Assembly: GCF_011682175.1 (NCBI RefSeq) | Contig: NZ_WHJG01000020.1 | Location: 62,001 to 126,000, forward strand | DNA: 64,000 bases | DNA from: Massilia frigida | GTDB taxonomy: Bacteria; Pseudomonadota; Gammaproteobacteria; Burkholderiales; Burkholderiaceae_D | Direction: 5' to 3' | In this document: one piece after another, positions 52,006 through 59,976 of the stretch | How positions within the stretch are numbered: position 1 is the first letter of the stretch | Layout of the letters: the number at the start of each line of letters is the position of its first letter | Translations under genes and position numbers: made by a program | Notes under the pieces: generated by a model | What the model was told of the DNA's origin: nothing | Seen by the model: the letters and a program-made list of their open reading frames with translations, nothing else | Database searches by the model: none

Positions 52006-53259
52006 TTAGGCGACCACGGCCAGCCGGGGCGGCGCGGCGGGCCGCGCACTGTCTTTGAAGCTGAAATGCATCCACACCAGGGACACGCACACGGTGCCGT
52101 AGAGCAGCATGAAGGCGGACGAGCGCACCCCGGTCAGGTCGACCAGCGCGCCGAACAGGATCGGCAGCACGAAGCCGCCCAGGCCGCCGGCCAGGCCCAC
52201 CACGCCAGAGACGGCGCCGATGTTGTCGCTGAAATCGTCGCCGATGAACTTGAACACCGATGCCTTGCCGATCGCCATGGCCACGCCGACCAAGAACAGC
52301 AGCACCGTGAACATCACTGGCGTGAGGCCGATCTGCAGCGTGGTGCTGCCGGTCACGGTCTTGATGATCATGTTGGTTTGCGGGTAGGACAGCAGGAAGA
52401 AGCAGACCCAGCACACCCACATGACCCACCAGGTGACCTTGTGGGCGCCGTACTTGTCCGAGATCCAGCCGCCCAGGGCGCGCAGCACGCCGCCTGGCAG
52501 CGAGAAACAGGCGGCCAGCAGCGCGGCCAGGCGCATGTCGAAACCGTATTCGGTGACGTAATACTTGGTCATCCACAAGGCCAGGCCCACGTAGCCGCCG
52601 AACACGACCGAGTAATACTGGCAGTAGCGCCAGACGCGCGGATCCTTGAGCACCTTCATCTGTTCGGCGAAGGACACGCCGGCCGGCATCTTGTGGGCCG
52701 GGTCGCTGTAGGTGCCGAACCAGAACAGGACGGCCGTGGCCAGCATGGCCAGCGCGTACACCTTGGGCAGCATCTGCCAGCCGAAGGCGGCGATGATGGC
52801 CGGGGCCACGAACTTGGTCAGCGCCGAGCCGGAATTGCCGGCGCCAAAGATGCCCATCGCCAGCCCGCGCCGCTCCTTGCCGAACCAGCGCGCCACATAG
52901 GGCGTGCCGACCGAGAACGAGCCGCCGGCCAGGCCGACGAACAGGCCCAGCACCAGGAAGTGCCAGTACGCGCTGGCCTGCGAGATCAGCCAGATCGGCA
53001 GGGCCGTGGCCAGCATGAGGATGAAGAACACGATGCGCCCGCCGTAGCGGTCGGTCCAGATGCCGAGCGGCACCCGCACCAGCGAGCCGCTCAGGACCGG
53101 CGTGGCCGCCAGCAGGCCGAACTCGGTTTCGTTCAGGCCCAGCTGCGCCTTGATGGGAATCCCGAGCACCGCGAACATCATCCAGATCGCGAAGCAGATG
53201 GTGAAGGCGAAAGTGCTGCTCGCCAGCACCGCTATTTGTTGTTGGTTCTTGCTAGACAC
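52006..53259 (-). CDS. narK1: Nitrate/proton symporter, NarK1 type
   Basis: A 417-residue MFS transporter, the type-I nitrate importer that starts nitrate respiration. It has 12 predicted helices, RVPLGIWTDRYGGRIVFFIL, GLAGGSFSVGTPYVARWFGK (first nitrate signature), GIFGAGNSGSALTKF and GAVSGVVGLAGGLGGFVLPI (second signature). It is the first gene of narK1-narK2-crp/fnr-can. A NarL-type 7-2-7 site lies 106-121 bp upstream of its ATG, and the FNR/DNR box at 53406-53419 is a further 26 bp away. Confidence 0.92.
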   Translation of the reverse strand: MSSKNQQQIAVLASSTFAFTICFAIWMMFAVLGIPIKAQLGLNETEFGLLAATPVLSGSLVRVPLGIWTDRYGGRIVFFILMLATALPIWLISQASAYWHFLVLGLFVGLAGGSFSVGTPYVARWFGKERRGLAMGIFGAGNSGSALTKFVAPAIIAAFGWQMLPKVYALAMLATAVLFWFGTYSDPAHKMPAGVSFAEQMKVLKDPRVWRYCQYYSVVFGGYVGLALWMTKYYVTEYGFDMRLAALLAACFSLPGGVLRALGGWISDKYGAHKVTWWVMWVCWVCFFLLSYPQTNMIIKTVTGSTTLQIGLTPVMFTVLLFLVGVAMAIGKASVFKFIGDDFSDNIGAVSGVVGLAGGLGGFVLPILFGALVDLTGVRSSAFMLLYGTVCVSLVWMHFSFKDSARPAAPPRLAVVA

Positions 53260-53364
53260 GTTGTTCTCCCGGACCGATGACCTGATACAGGAAGCTTACG
53301 TGCTGCCTTGAAGCACGACTATTAGCCTGAGGGCGATTTTCCCACGGCAATCTGGCTAGACTGC

Positions 53365-53380
53365 TAGCCCAAAAGAACTA
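53365..53380. promoter_or_regulatory. Candidate NarL 7-2-7 site upstream of narK1
   Basis: TAGCCCA, AA, AGAACTA. The right heptamer, the AA spacer and the flanking bases are the same as upstream of moaA (8628-8643). It lies between narK1 and the divergent ATP-grasp-like gene. Confidence 0.55.
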
Positions 53381-53405
53381 GACGCCATGGGGCGGGCAAG
53401 CTGTG

Positions 53406-53419
53406 TTGATCTGCATCAA
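53406..53419. promoter_or_regulatory. Perfect FNR/DNR box
   Basis: TTGATCTGCATCAA matches TTGAT-N4-ATCAA at all ten positions. Its centre is about 65 bp upstream of the ATP-grasp gene ATG, compatible with a class II (-41.5) activation site if that promoter starts about 24 bp before the ATG. It is about 150 bp upstream of narK1. Confidence 0.85.
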
Positions 53420-53477
53420 TGATGCATTTGCGCGTTTTGAGGTATAACAACAGACCAAGAACAAGAAAGGCTGCCCC

Positions 53478-54785
53478 ATGCAAGACTTTGCGACACCCGA
53501 TTCCGGCTTCGAACCCGGCTGCGCCACGCTCGATGCCGCCCAGCTCAACGCCAGCTGCTTTTGCGCCGCCCCCTCCGCCGCCGCCCTGGCCGAGGCGCTG
53601 CAACAGCACAGCGACGGACCGGAAGTGGTGGCCTTGATCCGCGAACGCTGTCCCCACCTGTTCGCGGCGCTGCCGGTATTTGTCTCGCCCGGCCAGGCGG
53701 CGCGCATGGCGCGCCTGATCGGCGCGGTGGAAGAAGTGATTGCGCTGCCGGCCTGGCAAGATGCCGTGCTGGCCGACGCGCCGCCCATCGCGCGCCACGA
53801 TCCGGGCGCGCGCGGCGTCTTTTACGGCTACGACTTCCATCTGGGCGACGACGCCGTCGGCCTCATCGAAATCAACACCAACGCCGGCGGCGCCCTGCTC
53901 AATGCGGCCCTGGCGCGCGCCGGCCACGGATGCAGCGCGATCGAGGATGCCGGCAACGGCGCCGCGCGCGCGCTGGCGCTGGAAGACGCCATCGTCGAGA
54001 TGTTCCGCGCCGAGTGGCGCCTGGGCGGGCGCAGCGCGCCGCTGCGCACCATCGTGATCGTCGACGACGAGCCCGAGAACCAGTACCTGTATCCGGAATT
54101 CCTGCTGTTTCGCCAGCTGTTCGCGCGCCACGACATCGAAGCGCTGATCGTCGACCCGTCGATGCTGCGCTGGGAAGCGGGCAGCCTGTGGCGCGGCGAC
54201 CTGATTGTCGACCTGGTGTACAACCGCCTGACCGACTTCATGCTAGCCGCACCCGGCCACGCGGCCCTGCGCGACGCCTACCTGGCCAACGCGGTGGTAC
54301 TCACCCCGCATCCGCGCGCGCACGCGCTGTACGCCGACAAGCGCAATCTGGCGCTGCTGACCGACGATGCCAGGCTGGCGGCGCTAGGCGTTTCCGAGGC
54401 CACGCGCGCGATCCTGCTCAGCGGCATTCCGCACACGGAGCAGGTGCGGGCCAGCGAGGCCGAGCGCCTGTGGCGCACGCTGCGCGACTGGTTCTTCAAG
54501 CCGGCGGCGGGTTACGGCGGGCGCGCGGCCTACCGCGGCGACAAGCTGACCAAGCGCGCCTGGCAAGACATCCTCGATGGCGACTACGTGGCGCAGGCGA
54601 TCATGGTGCCGCCGGCGCGTACCGGCGGCAGCGCGGGAGCGCCCGATCAACTCAAGTTCGACATCCGCAGCTACACCTACGACGGCCAGGTGCAATGGAC
54701 GGCGGCGCGCGTGTACCAGGGCCAGACCACCAACTTCCGCACCCCGGGCGGCGGTTTCGCGATGGTGTACACCGCGCAGGGCTAG
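53478..54785 (+). CDS. ATP-grasp-like protein of the denitrification cluster
   Basis: A 435-residue soluble protein. Parts resemble the circularly permuted ATP-grasp group: GVFYGYDFHLGDDAVGLIEI with NTNAGG, VVLTPHPRAHALYADKRNLA, FFKPAAGYGGRAAYRGDKLT (Lys and a glycine-rich loop, likely nucleotide binding) and LKFDIRSYTYDGQVQWTAAR. An amide or peptide-bond-forming reaction with ATP is thus possible, but the substrate is unknown. A perfect FNR/DNR box lies directly upstream, and its neighbours are narK1 and nsrR, so it is probably expressed in anaerobic nitrate respiration. It converges on nsrR, 15 bp apart. Confidence 0.7.
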   Translation: MQDFATPDSGFEPGCATLDAAQLNASCFCAAPSAAALAEALQQHSDGPEVVALIRERCPHLFAALPVFVSPGQAARMARLIGAVEEVIALPAWQDAVLADAPPIARHDPGARGVFYGYDFHLGDDAVGLIEINTNAGGALLNAALARAGHGCSAIEDAGNGAARALALEDAIVEMFRAEWRLGGRSAPLRTIVIVDDEPENQYLYPEFLLFRQLFARHDIEALIVDPSMLRWEAGSLWRGDLIVDLVYNRLTDFMLAAPGHAALRDAYLANAVVLTPHPRAHALYADKRNLALLTDDARLAALGVSEATRAILLSGIPHTEQVRASEAERLWRTLRDWFFKPAAGYGGRAAYRGDKLTKRAWQDILDGDYVAQAIMVPPARTGGSAGAPDQLKFDIRSYTYDGQVQWTAARVYQGQTTNFRTPGGGFAMVYTAQG

Positions 54786-54800
54786 GGGCGCGCCGGTTCC

Positions 54801-55250
54801 CTACTTCCAGGCGATGATCGCCTGGTCCGCCCGTTGCCCCGGGCGCGCGCTGTGCGCGATCAGGTCTTCCAGCGTCACGCCATCGAGCACCCGCAGATAG
54901 GCCGCCGTCGCCGCCCCCAGCACGCCCTTGAGCGCGCACGCCGGCGCCAGCGTGCACGAGGTATTCTCCGGATCGAAGCACTCGGCCATGTAAAAGTCCG
55001 TCTCGCTGTGGCGCACCACGGCGCCGATATTGATCTGGCCCGGCTCGAGCTTGAGCCGCAGCCCGCCATGACGCCCCCTCACCGTCTCCACCATGCCGGA
55101 CAGGCCAAGCTGGTACACCACCTTCATCAGATGGTTTTTCGAGATGCCATGCACGTCGGCGATATCCTGGATGGTGGCCAGGCAATCGCGGTGCATGCCA
55201 AGGTAGATCAGGGTGCGCAGGGTGTAATCGGTATAGGCGGTCAGTCGCAT
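54801..55250 (-). CDS. nsrR: Rrf2-family NO-responsive repressor NsrR
   Basis: A 149-residue Rrf2 regulator. The winged helix-turn-helix is at about 10-60 (TDYTLRTLIYLGMHRDCLAT, HGISKNHLMKVVYQL). The three cluster cysteines are in ECFDPENTSCTLAPACALKG, with the spacing of NsrR (C-x5-6-C-x5-C). NsrR binds a Fe-S cluster that reacts with NO and releases DNA. It is divergent from norB, and two matching inverted 10-bp elements lie between them, so it probably represses norB and itself until NO appears. Confidence 0.9.
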   Translation of the reverse strand: MRLTAYTDYTLRTLIYLGMHRDCLATIQDIADVHGISKNHLMKVVYQLGLSGMVETVRGRHGGLRLKLEPGQINIGAVVRHSETDFYMAECFDPENTSCTLAPACALKGVLGAATAAYLRVLDGVTLEDLIAHSARPGQRADQAIIAWK

Positions 55251-55292
55251 CGGCGTGGGCTGCTTGGATGAAGGTCAAATGAGGCATTCAGT

Positions 55293-55302
55293 ATACATCT
55301 AT
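55293..55302. promoter_or_regulatory. Candidate NsrR half-operator (left element)
   Basis: atacatctat, the exact inverted complement of the element at 55356-55365. It lies 43-52 bp upstream of the nsrR start, in the region where an Rrf2 autoregulatory operator is expected. Confidence 0.4.
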
Positions 55303-55355
55303 TGATCCAGATGGCGCGGCCTTGACGAAAAGAAGTATTTAACTTGCTTGTTTAA

Positions 55356-55365
55356 ATAGATGTAT
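55356..55365. promoter_or_regulatory. Candidate NsrR half-operator (right element)
   Basis: atagatgtat, embedded in the longer palindrome-like agatgtatct, 64-73 bp upstream of the norB ATG. The AT-rich character and inverted pairing with 55293-55302 suggest NsrR control of norB. Confidence 0.45.
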
Positions 55366-55428
55366 CTAAAATCTTTCTTTAACGGAGCGGACTGTACCGC
55401 CCCGTTCTAATAACAAGGAAACCACGCC

Positions 55429-57705
55429 ATGCACGCCTCACGCAAACTATGGACCTGGCTCGCGGTCATCTGCGTCCTGTCCTTCGCCGTTCTCGGTTGG
55501 GTCGGGACCGAGATCTACCTGAGCGCTCCCCCGATTCCCCATCAAGTCACCAGCCGCGACGGCGAGGTGCTGTTCGCCGAGGGCGAAGTCCAGCGCGGCC
55601 AGCAAGCCTGGCTCTCGGCCGGCGGCCAGCAGCTCGGCTCCGTCTGGGGCCACGGCAGCTATCTCGCGCCCGACTGGTCGGCCGACTGGCTGCACCGCGA
55701 AGCGCTGGCCCTGCGCGAGATCTACGCCGGCAAGCAATTCGGCAAACCGTTCGCACAGCTGGACTACGAACAGCAGGCGGCCCTGGGCGAACGGCTCAAG
55801 CGCGAAATGCGCGCCAACACCTGGGATGCCCGCACCGGCATCGTCAATCTCTCGCCGGAACGCGCACAAGCGGTGCGTGAAGTCGCCGCCCACTACAGCG
55901 CCCTGTTCGGCAACGACCCCAAGCTCGACGCCCTGCGCGAACAGTACGCCATGAGTTCGGGCAGCCTGGTCACGCCGGAAGACCTGCACGCCCTGCCAGC
56001 CTTCATCTTCTGGTCGTCCTGGTCGGCCGCCACCGACCGTCCCGGCGAAACGGCAATCAGCTACACCAGCAACTGGCCGCACGAACCGCTGGTCGGCAAC
56101 GGCCCCACCGCCGGCGCCGGGATCTGGTCGATCGCCAGCGTGATCCTGATGATCGCCGCCATCGCCGCCATGATCTTCTACCACGGCCGCGCTCACGAAG
56201 GCGACGACCCGGTGCCGCCCAAGGCCGACCCGCTGTTCGACCTGAAGCCGACCGCATCGATGCGCGCCACCCGCAAATACTTCTACGTCGTCATCGCGCT
56301 GATACTGGCGCAGGTCGGCATGGGCATCATCACCGCCCACTACGCGGTCGAAGGCCAGAGCTTCTTCGGCATCCCGCTCGGCCAGATCCTGCCGTTCACC
56401 GTCAGCCGCACCATCCACACCCAGTTCGCCGTGCTGTGGATCGCCACCGCCTGGCTGGCCACCGGCCTGTATATCGCCCCCGCGATCTCCGGACGCGAAC
56501 CGAAGTACCAGGCGCTCGGCGTCAACGTGCTGTTCTACGCGCTGCTGTTCATCGTGGCCGGTTCCACCATCTCCGGCTGGCTCGGCACCCTGCAGCACCT
56601 GGGCAACGACTTCAGCTTCTGGATCGGTAACCAGGGCCTGGAATTCACCTCCATGGGACGCGTATGGCAAATCCTGCTGTTCGTCGGCCTGCTGTTCTGG
56701 GTCCTGCTGCTCGGACGCGGCCTGATGCCAGCCCTGCGCACGCCGTCCGAAAGCCGTGGCCTGATCGCCATGGTGTTCCTGGCCGCGCTGTGCATCGGCG
56801 GCTTCTACGCCACCTCGCTGACCTGGGGTCCGCGCACCCACTACGCCATGGTCGAATACTGGCGCTGGTGGCTGGTCCACCTGTGGGTCGAAGGCTTCTT
56901 CGAAGTGTTCGCCACCGCCGTCATCGCCCTGCTGTTCACCCGTCTCGGCCTGATCGCGGCAGCCACCGCCAACAGCGCCATCGTCCTGGAAACCATCGTG
57001 TTCCTGTTCGGCGGCATCCTGGGCACCCTGCACCACCTGTACTTCACCGGTACGCCGACTTTTGTCATCGCCATCGGCGCCATGTTCTCCGCGCTGGAAG
57101 TGGTACCGCTGGCCATGATCGGCGTCGAAGCATGGCGCAACTACCAGCGCTCGAAAGCGGCGCCCTGGGTGCAGGCCTACAAATGGCCAATCCTGTGCTT
57201 CATCGCGGTCGGTTTCTGGAACGTGGTCGGCGCCGGCCTGCTGGGCTTCGCCATCAACACCCCGATCGCGCTGTACTACATGCAGGGCATGAACATGACG
57301 GCGGCGCACGGCCATGCCGCGCTGTTCGGCGTCTATGGCATGCTCGGCATCGGCCTGATGCTGTTCTGCCTGCGCGGCCTCACCGAGCGCGCCGCCTGGT
57401 CCGACAAGCTGCTCGCACCGATGTTCTGGTGCCTGAACATCGGCCTGGCGATGATGGTCTTCATCTCGCTGCTGCCGGCCGGAATCTACCAGGCCTGGGC
57501 CAGCGTCACGCGCGGCACCTGGTTTGCGCGCTCGCCGGAAGTGGTCCACTCGCAGCTGATGGAAACGCTGGTGTGGCTGCGCGTGCCGGGTGACGTGGTG
57601 TTCTCGGTCGGCTGCGTGTTCCTCGCGCTGTTCGCCTTCAAGCTTGCCACCGGGGCGCGCGGCAGCAATTACGTGGTCGGCTCGGTCGCACCGGCCAAAC
57701 CGTAA
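55429..57705 (+). CDS. norB: Quinol-dependent nitric oxide reductase (qNOR)
   Basis: A 758-residue membrane enzyme that reduces 2 NO to N2O with quinol. The length and N-terminal extension of about 260 residues (periplasmic cytochrome c-like fold without haem c, as in qNOR) distinguish it from cNOR NorB (about 450). About 14 helices follow, with the haem-copper oxidase core: VSRTIHTQFAVLWIATAWLA, HLWVEGFFEVFATAVIALLF (His and Glu near the Fe-B site), GTLHHLYFTGTPTFVIAIGA and AAHGHAALFGVYGMLGIGLM. No norC is nearby, as expected. It is divergent from nsrR and followed by DUF2249 and SirB2-like genes. Confidence 0.95.
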   Translation: MHASRKLWTWLAVICVLSFAVLGWVGTEIYLSAPPIPHQVTSRDGEVLFAEGEVQRGQQAWLSAGGQQLGSVWGHGSYLAPDWSADWLHREALALREIYAGKQFGKPFAQLDYEQQAALGERLKREMRANTWDARTGIVNLSPERAQAVREVAAHYSALFGNDPKLDALREQYAMSSGSLVTPEDLHALPAFIFWSSWSAATDRPGETAISYTSNWPHEPLVGNGPTAGAGIWSIASVILMIAAIAAMIFYHGRAHEGDDPVPPKADPLFDLKPTASMRATRKYFYVVIALILAQVGMGIITAHYAVEGQSFFGIPLGQILPFTVSRTIHTQFAVLWIATAWLATGLYIAPAISGREPKYQALGVNVLFYALLFIVAGSTISGWLGTLQHLGNDFSFWIGNQGLEFTSMGRVWQILLFVGLLFWVLLLGRGLMPALRTPSESRGLIAMVFLAALCIGGFYATSLTWGPRTHYAMVEYWRWWLVHLWVEGFFEVFATAVIALLFTRLGLIAAATANSAIVLETIVFLFGGILGTLHHLYFTGTPTFVIAIGAMFSALEVVPLAMIGVEAWRNYQRSKAAPWVQAYKWPILCFIAVGFWNVVGAGLLGFAINTPIALYYMQGMNMTAAHGHAALFGVYGMLGIGLMLFCLRGLTERAAWSDKLLAPMFWCLNIGLAMMVFISLLPAGIYQAWASVTRGTWFARSPEVVHSQLMETLVWLRVPGDVVFSVGCVFLALFAFKLATGARGSNYVVGSVAPAKP

Positions 57706-57714
57706 GTCATTTTT

Positions 57715-57739
57715 CCCCGGCGCGATCTTCCTGCCGGGG
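57715..57739. terminator. Hairpin after norB
   Basis: ccccggc (57715-57721) pairs with gccgggg (57733-57739) across an 11-nt loop, 10 bp after the norB stop. It is not followed by a T-run, so it may only partly end the transcript before the DUF2249 gene. Confidence 0.4.
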
Positions 57740-57773
57740 TTCGCTTCGTTTACACTACCCAAGGAGTATCACC

Positions 57774-58031
57774 ATGACACACCCTGTTATCTCGGCCGCT
57801 TCGATTGGCTTGTACCCGTTCGACGCGCGCGGCGTCGCCAAGCGCTTTCGCCACGCCGCCATTTTTGGCGCACTGTCCGCGCTGGAGCCGGGAGAGACCA
57901 TGCGCTTTTATAACGACCACGATCCGCTGCCGCTGCTGGCGCAGATCGAGGCCCATTTCGGGTCGGGCGTGACGATCGCCTACGTGGCGCGCGCGCCGGG
58001 CGAAATCATCATCGACTTCGGGATCGCCTGA
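57774..58031 (+). CDS. DUF2249 domain protein
   Basis: An 85-residue protein of the DUF2249 family (SirA/TusA-like fold): LYPFDARGVAKRFRHAAIFG, ALEPGETMRFYNDHDPLPLL, then EIIIDFGIA. DUF2249 genes are frequent beside norB, nirK and hemerythrin-type genes in denitrifiers. The role is unproven, possibly in NO-linked metal or sulfur metabolism. It starts 68 bp after norB and 19 bp before the SirB2-like gene, with a good ribosome-binding site (AAGGAG before ATG). Confidence 0.85.
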   Translation: MTHPVISAASIGLYPFDARGVAKRFRHAAIFGALSALEPGETMRFYNDHDPLPLLAQIEAHFGSGVTIAYVARAPGEIIIDFGIA

Positions 58032-58050
58032 CCATATATAAGGAATACGC

Positions 58051-58431
58051 ATGGAGTACCTGGCCGTCAAACACCTGCATATGAGCTGCGCTGCGCTCAG
58101 CATCGGTTTGTTCACCCTGCGCGGCGTCTGGATGCTGCTCGGCTCGGCGCAACTGGCGCAGCGCTGGGTCAAGGTGGCCCCGCACCTGGTCGACACGGTG
58201 CTGCTGGCCAGCGCCCTGACCATGGTGGTGTGGAGCGGCCAGTACCCGTTCGTGCAGCCCTGGCTGGGCGCCAAGGTGGTGGCGCTGGTCCTGTACATCA
58301 TGCTAGGCGCGGTCGCACTCAAGCCCGGGCGCCCCAAACAGGTGCGCGCCATCGCCTTCGGCGCGGCCCTGCTCACGGTTGCCTACATCGTCGCGGTCGC
58401 GCTCACGCGCCGGGTCTTGATCGTTATTTGA
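58051..58431 (+). CDS. SirB2-family inner membrane protein
   Basis: A 126-residue protein with four hydrophobic helices and the SirB2 pattern: LAVKHLHMSCAALSIGLFTL, LLGSAQLAQRWVKVAPHLVD, then WLGAKVVALVLYIMLGAVAL. Charged residues around the His pairs might bind a haem or metal, but this is not known. SirB2 genes occur next to norB in many betaproteobacteria. It follows DUF2249 closely, and both may be in the norB transcript. The region 58432-58550 after it holds a weak FNR-like site and then nirK. Confidence 0.8.
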   Translation: MEYLAVKHLHMSCAALSIGLFTLRGVWMLLGSAQLAQRWVKVAPHLVDTVLLASALTMVVWSGQYPFVQPWLGAKVVALVLYIMLGAVALKPGRPKQVRAIAFGAALLTVAYIVAVALTRRVLIVI

Positions 58432-58456
58432 GCGCCACAACCGATTGCCCCAAACT

Positions 58457-58470
58457 GTAATCTACATCAA
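58457..58470. promoter_or_regulatory. Candidate FNR/DNR box upstream of nirK (8/10)
   Basis: GTAATctacATCAA has a perfect right half and 3 of 5 matches in the left half of TTGAT-N4-ATCAA. It lies about 81-94 bp upstream of the nirK start, a suitable place for a DNR/NnrR-type activator of nitrite reductase. Confidence 0.45.
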
Positions 58471-58550
58471 GGAATTTCTGGTACGCAAACCTTAGCATCT
58501 TGTTGACGTCCGCCTCCGCGGCGCCCAACAGAACAAGAAAAGGTTACATC

Positions 58551-59969
58551 ATGCGTCCACGTCCTCTCCGCCTCGCCGGCACCTGCCTGGCCACGGCTTC
58601 CGCCCTTCTCTCGCTGTGCTCCGCCCCCGCCTTTGCCGCGGAACCGGCGCTGCCCGTCATCGTGCAGGAGCTGCTCGCGCCGCCCGCGCTGCCGCCGCAG
58701 ATCACGCGCAAGACCCCGGCGCGGGTGGTCGTCAACCTGACGGTCGAGGAAATCGAACGCGAAATCGCCCCAGGCACGCGCTACACCTTCTGGACCTTCG
58801 GCGGCACCGTCCCGGGCAAGATGATCCGGGTGCGCGAAGGCGACACCGTCGAACTGCACCTGCAAAACCTGGCCGGCAACAAGCTGCCCCACAATATCGA
58901 CCTGCATGCGGTCACCGGCCCCGGTGGCGGCGCCGGGCAAACCCTGATCGCCCCGGGCAATGAAGCGAGCTTCACCTTCAAGGCGCTGGCCTCGGGCCTG
59001 TACGTCTACCATTGCGCCACCGCCCCGGTCGGGATGCACGTCGCCAACGGCATGTACGGCATGATCCTGGTCGAACCGAAGGAAGGCATGTCCAAGGTCG
59101 ACAAGGAATACTACGTGATGCAGGGCGACTTCTACACCACCGGCGCCTACCGCGCCCCCGGCCTGCAAGGCTTCGACCTGCAAAAGGCGATCGACGAGCG
59201 GCCGACCTACGTGCTGTTCAACGGCGCCGACGGCGCCCTCACCGGCCCGGGCGCGCTGACCGCCGCCGCCGGCGAGAAGGTGCGCATGTTCTTCGGCGTG
59301 GGCGGACCGAATACCGTGTCGAGCTTCCACATCATCGGCGCCATTTTCGACAAGGTGTACACCGAAGGCGGCACCCACTTCCAGGAAAATGTCCAGACCA
59401 CCATGGTGCCGGCAGGCGGCTCGACCATCCTCGAATTCGTGCCGAAAGTACCGGGCAACCTGACCCTGGTCGACCACTCGCTCACACGCGCCTTCAACAA
59501 GGGCGCGGTCGGCCTGATGGCGGTGAGCGGCCCCGATCGGCCCGAGATCTACGGCAAGGGCATCAAGACTGCCCTGAGCGGCGCCAAGACGCCGCCCGCC
59601 GCGGCCAAGACGCCAGTGGTGCCGCCCGCCACCAACGCGCAGCGCGTGCGCGGCAAGGCCGTCTACGACAACACCTGCTCCGCCTGCCATCTGGCCGACG
59701 GCAAAGGCGTTCCCGGCGTCTTCCCGCCGCTGGCCAATTCCGACTTCTTCCAGCAGCGTCCTTACGAGATGGCGCACATCGTCCTGCACGGACGCAGCGG
59801 AGAGCTGGTCGTCAACGGCGAGCATTACAACTCCGTCATGCCGGCGCAAGACCTCGACGACGACGATGTCGCCGCCGTCATCAACTACGTGAGCACCGAC
59901 ATGAATGCCGGTAAAACCGTCATCACGCCGGCGCAGGTCAAGCAGATGCGCCAGGTCAAAGCCAATTGA
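58551..59969 (+). CDS. nirK: Copper nitrite reductase NirK with C-terminal cytochrome c domain
   Basis: A 472-residue periplasmic enzyme reducing nitrite to NO. A signal peptide (CLATASALLSLCSAPAFAAE) precedes two cupredoxin domains. Copper ligands are visible: LPHNIDLHAVTGPG (type 1 and type 2 His), VYHCATAPVGMHVANGMYG (His, the type 1 Cys, His and Met), SSFHIIGAIFDKV and LTLVDHSLTRAF (type 2 His). A Pro/Ala linker (about 345-360) leads to a class I cytochrome c domain with TCSACHLADGKGVPGVFPPL. This is the three-domain form known from Ralstonia, in which the tethered haem supplies electrons. The ATG at 58551 is the signal-peptide start. Confidence 0.95.
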   Translation: MRPRPLRLAGTCLATASALLSLCSAPAFAAEPALPVIVQELLAPPALPPQITRKTPARVVVNLTVEEIEREIAPGTRYTFWTFGGTVPGKMIRVREGDTVELHLQNLAGNKLPHNIDLHAVTGPGGGAGQTLIAPGNEASFTFKALASGLYVYHCATAPVGMHVANGMYGMILVEPKEGMSKVDKEYYVMQGDFYTTGAYRAPGLQGFDLQKAIDERPTYVLFNGADGALTGPGALTAAAGEKVRMFFGVGGPNTVSSFHIIGAIFDKVYTEGGTHFQENVQTTMVPAGGSTILEFVPKVPGNLTLVDHSLTRAFNKGAVGLMAVSGPDRPEIYGKGIKTALSGAKTPPAAAKTPVVPPATNAQRVRGKAVYDNTCSACHLADGKGVPGVFPPLANSDFFQQRPYEMAHIVLHGRSGELVVNGEHYNSVMPAQDLDDDDVAAVINYVSTDMNAGKTVITPAQVKQMRQVKAN

Positions 59970-59976
59970 ACGTGCC

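Noticed and set aside
55302-55315. FNR-like box TTGATccagATGGC near nsrR
   Set aside because: It matches 7 of 10 positions with a poor right half, too weak compared with the perfect site at 53406.
55447-57762. 771-codon open frame opposite norB
   Set aside because: Its composition (Asp/Gln/His/Gly/Ala-rich) and exact coverage of norB show that it is a shadow frame.
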